In this document: positions 11,170 to 22,834 of the stretch, in pieces
How the letters are laid out: every line of letters begins with the position of its first letter
Numbering within the stretch: the stretch's first letter is position 1
Source: Jaapia argillacea MUCL 33604
Lineage: Eukaryota > Basidiomycota > Agaricomycetes > Jaapiales > Jaapiaceae
Assembly (NCBI GenBank): GCA_000697665.1
Contig: KL197717.1
Span: 1,083,950 to 1,147,949 of the forward strand
Length of the DNA stretch: 64,000 nucleotides
Reading direction: 5' to 3'
Position numbers and translations under genes: made by a program
The notes under the pieces: model-generated
What the model saw: only the letters and a program-made list of their open reading frames with translations
What the model was told of the DNA's origin: nothing
Databases searched by the model: none

Positions 11170-12163
11170 GAAAAACACCGTACAGGTGTCGAGGTATGTG
11201 ATAGCTGAATCTGCGGAAAAACAAGGGTATGCTGCAAGAGCAAGTGGGGTATTGCATTCTCCTGTCCATATTCAGCGAACTGGGAGAGGTCTGGTGTTTG
11301 AGGTCCTTGCAATCACTGGACGGTGTATCGAAGTCCCTACGAAGCCCCCGAAACTCGGAACTGCTCAAACGCGCTTCCTCCTAGATATCCTGCCAGTAAA
11401 CTCCAATTTAGGCTCCTGTCACTGCCGCCACCATATTCTACACGTATTTATTTGCCGAACCTCGTTCTCTTCAACCTGCAGATCAGGCCGAACAGTTTTC
11501 AATCAGGGACTTCAGGGGACTTCGCCATGTCGAGCCGTTATTGTCATGAGCTCCGCAAGCCTGGATGGATCATAAGCCGTCTCAAGGCTAGAGCAAGGAT
11601 CCTGCGTGGATAGAAGGCATATATATAAACATCGTCGTGTGTAGAAGTTCCAAGAGACTGGCGATACTCGACGACGTGGTGCATATTGCAAGTTAATCCC
11701 GTCTCACGTACTACATAACTCGTGAACGGCCCACGGCCTGCAAGGGTCTCAAAATCCAAAGTAAATCCCCATCCCATTTAATCTACCGAATTCTCGTCCG
11801 CTACGCTGAAGAATGTCCAGAATACCGTTCGCAACTTGGGCGCCAACGGTTACTAGACGGCACCCAGAGCGGGCCCATTGGTATCATGCGCGAAGACCCG
11901 AACATGCCACGACGTCGTGTTTCTGACTGCGTCTGACACTGACCCATGTATCCGGCGGGCGCATATCCATTTGGTTGGCTCCTGCAATGTGTGCCATTAC
12001 CCTGCGATCTGGCTCCCTCAGGCATTTTGCTCTCATGATAATATTAACGAGATCACGCTAGCCATCCGTGCTTGCGCAGAGCCATCGAAAACCCGCCTCA
12101 TTGATTCCGCTTATCTGGGTTCATATGTCCTGACGATCGCATTATGAAACGTCATCAAACAAC
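11170..12163. other. intergenic, divergent promoter region
   Basis: About 1 kb between the divergent starts of the histidine kinase (-) and the cyclin (+). The frames present are short and carry no recognisable motif. It is likely to hold both promoters and 5' UTRs. Confidence 0.5.
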
Positions 12164-13450
12164 ATGGTCACCGCTCATACATCGACTGTCGCTTGGCCTT
12201 TGAAACCTGCTAGAAAGACCGCCGCTGGGATGTACAAGGTACACCCGGCAAGCCTAGTTCAGACTTCTTACCACAGCCGAGCCTTACTCGATCTTTTGAC
12301 CATCGAACCTACATCAAGACCCCTCATCGGTTGGTCCATCCTCCCGCCCTCTTGTTGTGTATTTCTAACCTCCCCTTCCGTCATTTAGACTATCTCATCA
12401 ACGTCATCACAGATGTTGTGTCATTCGCCCTAGGACGACAAGATGGGTCATCTTCCGATCTGCACCCAGAAAAGTTCACCTCATTCGTCACTTCTGTCCT
12501 CCTCAAGGCGGATATCTCTACTCCCGTTCTGCTTTCTGCCCTTACGTACATCCGCAGTGCGAAACCATATCTTCACGTCGCTCACGAAGAATTGGCGAGA
12601 TATAGAGTCTTTTTGGGCGCACTGATCTGTGCTAGCAAGGTCCGCCACTCTTTCGATCCGCCCGGACTGCAGAGCACTGAAGGTTTATCGCTCTTCATAG
12701 TTTCTGAATGACACCAGACGGAAGAACTGTGAATGGTCCACCATCACGGGCACTTTTGGCGTTCGCGATATTGGCCGAATCGAACGAGAATGGTGTGCCG
12801 TCCTCGACTTTGACTTTATCGTGTCAGAAGCAGATATTTTGGCCCACTACGCCCAGCTTAAAAACCTCGTCCCTATCTCGAAACCGACTATCAAAGTGAC
12901 AGGCAGTCTTCACGAGGAGAACCTCGCACGTACCCTCATGACTTTTGATTTTTTACCCACGTCATTCGCCGACTCTCCTCCATCGCCAATTTCGTCCACA
13001 TCATCGTCGCCACCAGATACTCCCTCAGATTCCATATTCTCGAGGGATCCCTCAACGTCCGCGATTCTCACGCATCGTCCCCGCTCGCTTTCCCTACCTC
13101 AAATATCTTCAGTTCCAGATTGCATCCCGATAGTCGACTCAGAAGATATTGCACATTTCACATCGCTCTCCATATCTCTCCTCCCCTTATCACAGATTCT
13201 CCCCCCTCATCTTTCTACGAAACACCCTGTCGCGGAGTCGCCCTTACTCCACTCCGCTCATCACAGCCAAACTCTAGCACGTTACCGTGCTCTCCTCTCA
13301 AATAAGTCGACAAATCGTGCCGGAAGTCAACCATCTTTGTTGATTGTGAGGCCTTCTGCGAATCCATTGCAGTCGCAATCGCTATCCTCAGGCAGGCCGA
13401 AGGCGCAGCTGCAGTTACCGAGGAGCCAAGTTCGGCTTCCTTCATCTTGA
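12164..13450 (+). CDS. Pcl/Pho80-like cyclin
   Basis: Cyclin expected to bind a Pho85-type cyclin-dependent kinase. Three exons, 12164-12329, 12389-12639 and 12701-13450, give about 388 residues. The cyclin box runs from about residue 50 to 210: YLINVITDVVSFALGR, TPVLLSALTYIRSAKPY, ICASKFLNDTRRKNCEW, then ITGTFGVRDIGRIEREW and VLDFDFIVSEADILAHY. The join at 12701 was chosen because it alone restores ASKFLND, the most conserved cyclin segment. The last 180 residues are Ser/Pro-rich with many SP/TP sites and no domain, a likely phospho-regulated tail. Closest in character to the single-box cyclins of filamentous fungi. Confidence 0.85.
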
Positions 13451-14787
13451 GACGTTATTTCTCACCTCTCACTTGGGTCCATCGATTTTATACACCAGCA
13501 CCTTTGGGTTATTTTTCGCCTGTCATGTTTGGTACCTGTACATACATATACTTATACATAGCACAATGGAATTCATGCTTATGGATACTCGTCACCGAGT
13601 TAGAAGATCCATCATCATGAACCGATGTGCAAAAATTTGGTGGATCGAAGTCAGTGAGCTAAATTCGAAGATGTATTGATGGTTTCCGGTCATTCCCCTG
13701 CTACAGACTTGCCAGAGGCCGCAACGATGATGAGGGTCGGCATTCTCGGCATGAAGTCATGCGAGTGGCCCCCCGTCGCGAACCCTAACCCTCTTCTGGT
13801 TGGTGGTGAGGGCCTTGACGAGACTAGAAACCTATGAAGGCCTTAGGTAGTGAGTTAATACTTGCCTGGACGTCATGACCCGGGATTGAACTAGCCTTCC
13901 TTGAGGATGACATTCCTTAGGCTGAGTATTGGGCTATAAGATATTCGTTGGCGAGTTTGCCGTTGAATCACCTGTGTCTCGATTCTACCGCCATTCTCGT
14001 TGACGACACCGCAGCCTCCATTTCGAACTCTGGACCTGAGCAGACTAGAACATCGTCCGCTTCGATCTCGCATTCTTGAATCCAGCCATAAAGACCGTGA
14101 TAAAGGCACCAAAAGTAAGGGGCTTTGTGCCAACAGCAAACTTACAGCTGATGACATGGCAGTGATGAAAACCTTGCCAATCGGAGGGAGTGTCAGGTTC
14201 TAGCTCGAGTAAAAGTAGATGAACAACCCTACACACCATTTAGCAGAGCGGAATTCCCCAATTCCAATACTGGATTCCGTATAGCATTGTGGGACAGAGG
14301 GGCGGAAGATGACGAAGGGATGGGTTTGTGGTTGATCTGGATTGGAGCTCGAGTCTTGAAGGCTCAAATTCGGTGCGGAAGTTGACGGTCAACGCCGCAC
14401 TTCAAGTTGGAGGCGGTGTAAACGATGAACAAAAAGTCCCAGCCTTCATCGCAGGTGCGGACGCCAACGTCAACGATCCCCACAACAAATATTTGGGCAT
14501 TTGTGTAGTGCGTCCATGTTACTTGGCAGCTATGCTCTGTCATCGGTCGAGGTTGAAAGGGTCTACCTTGGCTTTGTTTGCACGTGTTACACATGTGGCG
14601 TCAAGCTTTCGTGCTATACCCACAAATCACTTCAAAAGGGTGGTGATTACCGCGACACTCGTATATGGAGGCTTCAGGCGCAGGCATTCATTTATATCTC
14701 GCTTGGGTGTCGTTTTATGTGATCATCTTCTTTTGAGCATGTCTATCACCAGTACAGCAGCCAGCAATATCCTACATCACGAACTCG
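13451..14787. other. unassigned region between convergent genes
   Basis: About 1.3 kb between the cyclin stop (+) and the helicase/TPR gene stop (-). It contains a 156-codon plus-strand frame (14328-14798) and an 88-codon minus-strand frame (13891-14157) that begins hydrophobically (MSSAVSLLLAQSPLLLVPL) and has a GTAAGT donor inside. No combination of exons gave a protein I recognise. It could hold a small or decayed gene. Confidence 0.35.
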
Positions 14788-17700
14788 TCAACGCCTAACT
14801 CTGGCTTGGTCTTCTTTTGGGGATCCCACCTCCTGAACTATGCCCTTCAGCCCCAAGGCGAGGTCATCTCGAAGTGCTTGTTTCTTGTCGTTGGGAAGTT
14901 GCTCCACCAATGTCCGCACCTCCAACACATGGGCCACCAACTCGGCTGGGTTGCGTCTAATATGAAGATCTGATTTCGGCTCGAGCGCCTTGCTCAATCT
15001 GTTCACAACCTGGAGCAGCATGCTAGAGGGAGTGTTCGTGAACGTCAACATATGGGCAGATTCGGGTACATACTTCAGCTTCGTCAACTGTTCGCTCACT
15101 TCATCAAGTTCTTGGTGTTCTGCTGACTTGAGTCTCTTTTTAGCCTTTTGCTTGGAAGTCTGAATATGTGCCTGTGATTGCTCAAGGCAGAGAACGATGT
15201 GAGGGAGTGGACCGAGAAACAGTAGTCGGTAATAGTTCTCGGGCCAAATCATGTGTTGTGATGCATCGAGATATGCGCTGAATATCTGGGCTCTGGCTGA
15301 GGGTAACCCAAGTCTCGGTGCTTTGCGATGCTTGCTTCTGGTCCGTCTAAAAATGACTTGCAGCGTCCGCGCTGCCTGTACATGTTGTTCGGAGTACGTG
15401 TCTCGCGTATCTCCTTCCGAATTCGTGTGGTATTCCATGTCTTGGTTGTCCATAGTTTGTTCAACTTCGTCAGGATCCGCCTGATCCAGAACATCGCTTC
15501 CGTCTTCTTGGGGTATATCAACTGGAACACCAGGGCACTCCGCCACGGTATTCAAATCCATCGAGAGCGGTGAAATTCGACGAGGCACAAAGGCAGTTGG
15601 CTCTGCCTGCAAATTCGAAGTCTCGACCACAGACTCGTGGAACTTTGGGACCTTCAGCTCTTCGATAGTTTTGAAACCAACGAGGCGAACTCCGATGAGC
15701 TCCTTTGGGGGTTCCTCTCGTCGCTTGCTGAAGTCGTACAATTGAATCAACTCCTCCGGTTTTGAATCCCTAGAAGGGATACGAACACATCTTGCGAGAT
15801 CCTCCCAGCGAGTAGCATTGACATATCTGATCATAATCAGCACCCTGGGGTAAGGGGTACACATGTGACGACACTCTCACCGGTAGCACATCATGGAGAG
15901 AGGCCTGTCGTGGATACGCAAAGAGTTGATTCCCTTCAAAATCTGGTTTCGCAGGCGTGGATCTCCGACGTTATAGCCCACTGCAAGAAAGTTCTTTCCA
16001 CAACCAATATAACTGATATGAAGCACACTCACGTAGACACATGGATCGGAAGCTGAGGAGTCGCGTGAATACTGAGGAGTGCTGCGGTGACTTGACGACT
16101 TACATGCGATCAATAAAGATGTTTCGTATGCGACCCCCACAGTCAGCCAACCTCCGCCCGTCGAAATACAGATGATCTATGGCAATGTAGTGCGTTGAAC
16201 TTTTGAGGGTTGAAAATGCACGTAAGACAAACCGATGTATGCTCGACCTCTGGCAAAGAGATGCCCAAGGATCTCTTCCATCAACGTCTCAAACACCCAC
16301 ATCAAACTGGTATCTCTCGAAACCAGTTTGTCAAACCTGGCCAAGATGGTAACCAACCAACCACGGGGCAGGGTGATGCCGTGGAGAGTGAGGGAACGCT
16401 CATACTTCCGGTATATTACGATCGCCGCACACAAGTGATCCATATAATCACAAAGGACATCAACATGGATGGGGAGCTCATTGCTCAGGACGTGTCTATG
16501 ATTCATCAAGACTTGCAAAGTTTAAGTAACGGAGAACGTACCTCAAAAATAGTACTCCTGCAGAAATTGATTCGTGTGCGTGATCGTTCAGAAATCCCAG
16601 GAGATCATGGATGATGTACTCATTAGTGACTGGTCTGATGAGCTGCCGAGGTGGACATGGTACGTTGACAAAAGGTGCGCGAGTGATGATCTCATGAGCA
16701 GTGTTGGGGGCGACTAAGAACATTAAGGAGGCAGCTTGTGAAGCAACAGGCAAGAAATTGGATGTCGTAGCGCTCCCAGGATCCAACGCGTAGAGCAGAT
16801 GGCGAAGCCACGTCGTAACAATCTTCCGACCGGTGTCAGCCTCAGGAATACTATGCCAATTCAGATCGGAGGGATGCCCGAGGAGGTAGTGGGGGGGATG
16901 CACGACTTGATATAATCGACCTAGCCAGAACCTTCATAGGAACTGTCAGCGTTCAGCATTGGTCAACGGTGACAGACATACGCAAATTGCTCCTCGCGGA
17001 TATGATTTGGAAGCTGGACAAAATGTACGGTGTGGAAGATTGAGATCTGCAGGAGGTGAAGCCGCACTAATTCGTTGTAACTATCAGGAGTGAAGGATGT
17101 GCCGGGGAGATGGTCCTTGTCGCACTCTGTAGTGCTGCATGATCCCAGAACGGCTTCTTGCAGACAAGGTTGTAATGCTCTCGCCTTCCGACACAACTCG
17201 TTTTCCGATTGGACTCTGGTTGAAAGGCGATGAGCCAATGCTCGCTTGAAAAGAACCAGAAAGTCTGGGATAGTGACGAGTGACCCACAGTCGTCATCGC
17301 GGAAGGTGGTCCCGTAATGGAGGAGAGAGTCATGCAAAAAGGTCCCCGGTTTCACCACGACCATTTGGTCTGACATATCGAAGTTGAAAAGCTTGCGTAT
17401 GGAGGACGTTCCGCATGGATCCTTGTGGCGCGCGGTGTTGGCGAGGAGCTGTGCATATAACAAAAATGTTTGCAACGTCGCGCCCACCTCCTGACGCGAG
17501 GAGACCTGGATTTTGGGCAAAGTAGTAAAGAAGAAGTCAAGACAAAACAAAGCCGCGGCAGGGTTGTGATTCCCAAATTTCTTCCCTAACTGAAGCATCT
17601 TCGCCCAGTCGCGGCTATTGAAAGCGGAGAACATCAAAATCTGTCGTTAGGTTAGTCGATGGTGTGCAGCAAATGAATGATCTGTAACGTACCTCATCGC

Positions 17701-19594
17701 GCTCCGTATCTTCCAAGAATACATCATTGACTAAATTCAACAGCCTAGGAACGACGTTTTTGGCACCATCCGAAGTCGAACTTGCTCCACCGAAGGAAGT
17801 TTGCTGCCGCAGAGCAGCTAGTAAGCATTGCTTGCCTCGGGAGATTGAATGAGCGCTCTCCCGATCAGACAAGAAAAGCCTAATCGCTTCTAACGGCCTT
17901 CCTTCCGTAAGATGGACTTCAGCCGCCTCTGCGACTCGACCCATTTTCTCGAGTAAAGCTGCTCGAGCGTTGTCAAGGTCATAGTGTTCAATGAACTCTA
18001 AACCCTCCTCTGGCGAGGAAAAGAGTTTAATGGCATTGCTGGATCAAATATCAGGTGGTACTATAATTGAGGGACATAGAGCTCACCCAAGCCTGTTCTC
18101 CTTGACGTAGAAAAGCCTGGCGAGATGGACAATTTGACTAGCAACAGGCTCGCTCATTTCGCCGCGATGGGCCCTAATGACCTCCACTGCTTCATCAAAA
18201 AGACTAGCCTTGGAATAGTGCTGGGCAGCTAGTGTAAACTCGCAGGCATCCTGAAAGGCTTTGGCGGCCTTCGGATCGTCGCCGGCGTGCACATAAGACT
18301 CGGCCACATTCTTGAGATAAATGTGTTTCAAGTTTTCCCTATCGTAGTGAGCAGTGCGTGCGCAGTCAATAAAGGCTTCAGCGGTTGCTAAAAAGGCCTG
18401 AGACCGAGTTGGAGTTTTGAGAGGGTGAGAGCACGCAAGCTGGCGAAGGTGGTAGGCATTAGCAACGAGTACTTCTCGTTCAAGGCCCGCTCTCTTGAAA
18501 CAATGTATGGCTTGAATATATTGCTTGTGTTCGAAAAGATTCCTACCAGACTTCTCCCATTCCTCGGGCGTGGAAGATACGGCGAGTTGTGGCACAGCTG
18601 CCCCAGGGGCGCAAATCTGCACAAGACTTTTGCTTTTCCAGAGGAGCTGAGATTTTGATTAGCGTGAAAGATTATGGCCAATAGCTGAGAAACACACCCG
18701 CATGGGCTCAGCCCTTACAGAACGATCGACTATCCACATATTCTTTCGTGCACAAGTGATGGCAGTGTATAGGATTTTGAGCTGACGAAGAGAGTTAATT
18801 GTAGCGATAGACAAAGGGCTCGAAGCGCGAAAAGACTCTCACTTCACTACATACACCAGCATGGCGAGTGGCGTCAAAACGGGGTGTAGGAATCTTGCAC
18901 CGCTCGCCTTCCTCCATCGTGTTGAGTATCACACGCCACTGAGAAGCGTCGACGGTAGAATCTTCGAAGAAGTTGAAAAGCAAGACCTGAATGAGCAGGG
19001 TAATTAATTAGGGATGTTGATATGCCCTGATGCTATTGCGTACGTCGTCGAACTCCAAGCCTTTGCTTTCGTACAGAGTCCTAGAGGCCGTTCAATAATA
19101 CAGGCCCATTCAGATGATGACGCGACCCACATTATTAAACCAACATCTCCAACTTCTTTCCTCAACTTCTCCCGGGCAGAATCGTCACGGACTAGGATAC
19201 CTACAAACGTGCTCAGCGCCGCCGGACGTGGTGGGTGGCATAGTCCATACATTGCTGAGCTCCAAACTCGATGCGGGTTCTCCTGATATATCATATCATG
19301 TGAAGATCAACGGTCCGAGGGAGAGCCTTTGGTTGACTTACGAGTTTCCGAAAAGGAATTGCTCGTAGCTTACAGTGTCCGTGTCCCAACCTGTGAAGAA
19401 AACCGGCTTTGGCCCGTCGATGATTCCCTTTTCCTCCGCGAGGATGTCGATGGCGTAGGGCCAGAATTGTCTGATCAGGCCGATCACTGAATGCGCACAT
19501 CGCACAATCCCCCCGTGCAACCGATAGTTCACACCCAACTGAAACGACCGCGGTGGAGTGGACAACCAAACGGTTCCACCTCGCTCTGCCTATC
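14788..19594 (-). CDS. TRANK1-like UvrD-superfamily/TPR protein, N-terminally truncated
   Basis: About 1300 residues in a dozen or so exons that all splice in frame. It begins inside the helicase domain: RSFQLGVNYRLHGGIV, then FWPYAIDILAEEKGIIDG, EFGAQQC joined to ILVRDDSAREKL, the nucleic-acid-binding motif TLYESKGLEFDD joined to VLLFNFFEDSTVD, and YTAITCARKNMWIVDRS. Long helical TPR-type repeats follow (EWEKSGRNLFEHKQYIQAIH and onwards), then a C-terminal region with an IQ-like segment (AARTLQVIFRRTRSKHR). Full-length relatives carry the Walker A and DExx motifs in several hundred more N-terminal residues. Here the frame is closed by a stop just upstream near 19600, no ATG precedes it, and only about 370 bp separate it from EFM7. 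It is therefore probably a truncated paralogue or recent pseudogene unable to bind ATP. Confidence 0.75.
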
Positions 19595-19959
19595 GGTGTA
19601 TGAATAGTGGATGGTCAACACTATGGCTTTCAAACTGCGCAAAAAATAAAACTGCCCCACGGAGGTGAATTTGACTGCACGCGCACAAGTGGGTTCGACT
19701 ACCCCGTGCGCGCGAGTGAGTGTGAACTCCAACGATCCACCCGCGAGGGGAAGTGAAGGCTTATGATAACTTACCATGAAATTGTGACCTGATTAATATT
19801 ATATGTTGGGACTGCAGGGAGTCCTCGAGGCAACGTCGAGCCTCATTGGTGGATCGATCTTTCGGAATTGGCCGAGGAGGAACAGTCCACGTGGAATCTT
19901 GAAGTAACTTCCTGAAATCAGACATCAAGTAGAGCATTGCGCTGTCCATAGCATCACAA
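19595..19959. other. intergenic upstream of EFM7 and of the truncated helicase gene
   Basis: About 365 bp. A minus-strand frame of 71 codons (19761-19976) followed by a GTAAGT donor could be an exon, but it does not splice in frame to the helicase fragment. I see no helicase motif I or II here. Confidence 0.4.
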
Positions 19960-21000
19960 ATGCAACTTGAAGACATTTTCGCGGATTCCCTGTCTCAGCT
20001 GGGCGAAGATGTCCCTGCCGAAGACTCTGACCTTGTCTCTTATGGTCCTATCATAGTCTCGATCGCCCAAAAGGTGATTCAGGCTCGCCTTCCACAATCT
20101 CATCGCCACCCATCCATTTAATCTGCCTATCTTTTTTGTCAGGAAGGGAAGGTATAGTCGGTCAGGCGCTCCTAGAACTGAATGAGGCCCTCGATATGAC
20201 TCCTTGGCTTGTGTTCAGGCGAACACCCTTTTGGCAGATCAACTATTCTCACCCGGACTACTGCTCGCCGAGCGTATTGAACGTGGTCTCGTACCGCTGG
20301 CGGGATTGACGAGTGAGTCAAGTTTCTACATATCTCCGAAAGTCACCCCTAACTTATTTCATGTATTTCTTCAGTGATTGAGCTCGGCGCAGGATGTGCT
20401 CTGCCATCTCTGCTTGCCTCGATGCTCTCACAACCGCCGTCCTTGGTGACTATCACCGATTATCCCGATCCAACGATTATCGATAACCTCAGACGAAACG
20501 TTGAGAGAAACTCGCATGTCGTTTCTCCAGGCTGCATCGTGAAGTGCATCGGCTATGAGTGGGGACAAGACGTCCAATCATTACTGTTTGTATTGTTCCC
20601 CAAATTACCATGACTCTCATCAATTACTCGCGATAGAGAGGCCCTACCACCTACCAAACAACCTCGGGGCTACGACGTCGTTATCCTGTCAGACCTCCTC
20701 CATTTCGATAAATCGCACACAGTCCTTCTGGAATCCCTCACGCAATTGCTCGTAAAATCACCCCTCGCTCGCGCTTATGTTGCAGCCGGGAAATACACCC
20801 CCACTCACGTGTGCGACCACTTTCTGCGACTCGGGGAACAGGCAGGACTGGATTGGGACGAAGGTGAAGAAGAGGCAGAATGGCTCGGCCCGCTCAAGGT
20901 CGGTGGATATGGGTTAGACAAAGTCAGTCTGGGCGTGAGGAAGGGTATGTGTAGATGGTGGGTAGGGAGGTGGACTGGACACGTTGCTACTACTTCTTAG
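19960..21000 (+). CDS. EFM7: protein N-terminal and lysine N-methyltransferase Efm7
   Basis: SAM-dependent seven-beta-strand methyltransferase of the Nnt1/Efm7 family, which in yeast methylates the N-terminus and an adjacent lysine of translation elongation factor 1A. ATG at 19960 gives MQLEDIFADSLSQLGED. The exons include one of only nine bases (20143-20151, Glu-Gly-Lys). Motifs are the family-typical FSPGLLLAERIERGLVPLAG, SAM motif I as ELGAGCALPSLLAS, the acidic post-I stretch TITDYPDPTIIDNLRRN, YEWGQDV, and YDVVILSDLLHFDKSH (motif II region). The last exon ends RWTGHVATTS. Divergent from the truncated helicase gene. Confidence 0.85.
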
Positions 21001-21139
21001 CACCTTAAACTTACCGCTCTCCTCCAGGGTAATAGCTGTAGATACGACACGTGTCTCTTCCTCTAAAACTTGTTGACACCGCTGTCATCACCGTCCGCTG
21101 GGTTGTTTCTGCAGCTTAAGCTTGGAATGGATGACGCGG

Positions 21140-21428
21140 ACGGGACCCCTCCACCTTCCTCAAAGGACCTTGACGTCGAGTAAATTTCCAACGCGAATCC
21201 ATCACATACCATGACTTCCATTGAATCTAGCAACCTTCCCATTCCCCCCTTACACCATCTTCCAAATATAAAATTCCATCATCATGCGCCTAACCATCCC
21301 TCTTTTGATCGGTCGGAGACAGTGTTCCGGGGTGGGTTATTTGGGTTTGCATGGACGTGGGCGAGTCAAGTGCGCTTCCTTCAGGCAGATATGGTAGCGG
21401 AGGACTGCTTGCGCTTGGACTGAGCCAT
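21140..21428 (-). pseudogene. decayed 5' fragment of MAK5
   Basis: Antisense within duplication copy 1. It starts with the same MAQSKRK as the intact gene at 54106, but the frame is then broken by stops within about 20 codons and by small gaps. The nucleotide match continues through MAK5 exon 1, its first intron and the start of exon 2, and stops before the helicase motifs. There is no downstream helicase sequence, so this cannot encode a helicase. Confidence 0.75.
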
Positions 21429-22360
21429 CATGCATCAAGGCACACACCAGCGAGTACGCGATACATACTCCGCCACTGGCAGGACCACACACGAAAATCT
21501 TGGATTTCCTATTTTGGGTTTTGGACTTCTCCCGAGTCTTAGTTTGGTGAACGTACCTGCATTTTTCCCGCCTACCAGAACCCCCGGCAGTCCTAAGCAA
21601 TGACAATGATCTTTTGTCGACATCATCTGTCTGGACTGCTGGATTGTAGACTTGTTACGGCGTCCCTCATGCACAGAATTCATAGACGAGCAATGTTCTG
21701 TATATGGACCCGGACTGGTGGTCTTCCCGTTTTATGTACGCCCAATCATCAATCAGTATCAACTACTTCCCCACTGGCACTAGGCTCGATCTTTTTTTGG
21801 CTCGCGATATGAGAGCCGCATGGAAGATCCCTGTCTTGTCGTTGAAGAGCCCGCTCTTCACGTATTCAATGCGAATGCCTCACTAGCTGGCAGTCCACCC
21901 TGCTACTTTGGTCCTCGACATCTGCTTGCTTTTCAAAATTACCAAACAATTTGACAACAGTCCAGTCACGATAATACTGGACGCCCATTTGCTGATCAGG
22001 ATCTTAAGTTGGTCGCGTCCCCTCACGATCTTATTAATATTGTTGCACACGAGAGTATCCTTGAGATGTCGGAAATGCACGGAGCGTAAGTTCACTTCGT
22101 TACTGCAATCTCACCGTCCAAACCATTCTCAGTCATCGTCCTTGTCAACTGACAGTCGATAACCGCCCACGATCACATCTACCCCCATACAAACAGCGAC
22201 GAAGTCATCCTGGCGCTTGATACCATCGATAGAAGCGGCGGAAGAACTTTAGCAGGGACTTAAAGCTCCTCTGGAGGCTCTACAACCACTTTCCCTTTGC
22301 TGTTAACCAGTCGTACGCTTCAGAAGAGCTCTTGACTCCAGGCACATATCTGTCCTCACA

Positions 22361-22834
22361 ATGGACTCCCATAATCCCACCAGTCCCAGCCTTGACCTGG
22401 GAAGTCCACAAATCGGCTTTCCTCGGTAAGTACAAAGTCGTTCATGCCCCTCTTGCAACGGCGCTTAACACTGGTATCAATGGGTTATCACAGCGAACAC
22501 CAAGGGGAGATCACGGCACCCACTTCGGATTCGTGAGTTTCGACACGATCCCTCCTCCTGAAGAGAATGCTGACTCTGTTGCCTTGCTTAGGTCGGCGAA
22601 AGCTCCCCTCGACGCTAGCGCTCATGCTCCGCCAGGCGACTCACAGCCGTTGCGTATCTTCTCGTCAACGGCGTTTGGCCACTCATGAGTATGCTTGACC
22701 TTTCCAGAAATGCCCTAGATCCACCAATTCCATATTATGCTCCGCGAGCCCCGAAGAAAGTTGTAGCCGCTGGGCCGACACAACCTCGCAGTACTCCCCC
22801 TCCCGCCCCTCCGCCTGCTCCAACGCCTTCATAG
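22361..22834 (+). pseudogene. frameshifted copy of the small proline-rich gene
   Basis: Duplicate of the gene at 52794-53237. The start (MDSHNPTSPSLDLGSPQIGF), both intron positions with GTAAGT and GTGAGT donors, and the central segment (SQPLRIFSSTAFG) are kept. Relative to the other copy, one base is missing at the TTTGG run near 22670, so the original frame ends at 22688 (FGHS, stop). The old C-terminal half (IPYYAPRAPKKV and a Pro-rich end) sits in another frame up to the stop at 22834. It might still make a shortened peptide, but it looks like a pseudogene. Confidence 0.65.

Noticed and set aside
13781-13792. Telomere-like AACCCTAACCCT
   Set aside because: Only two units, inside ordinary sequence, with no larger array; chance or a minor interstitial remnant.
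13875-13900. Possible tRNA T-arm (minus-strand AGTTCAATCCC)
   Set aside because: The five-base stems do not pair, and no A-box or acceptor stem can be placed at the right distance.
14328-14798. 156-codon plus-strand frame as a gene
   Set aside because: No recognisable motif or hydrophobic pattern, it overlaps the 3' end of the helicase/TPR gene, and no supporting splice sites were found.
19761-19976. Minus-strand frame as the missing 5' exon of the helicase gene
   Set aside because: It ends in a good GTAAGT donor, but every acceptor downstream puts the helicase sequence out of frame, and it has no helicase motif I or II.
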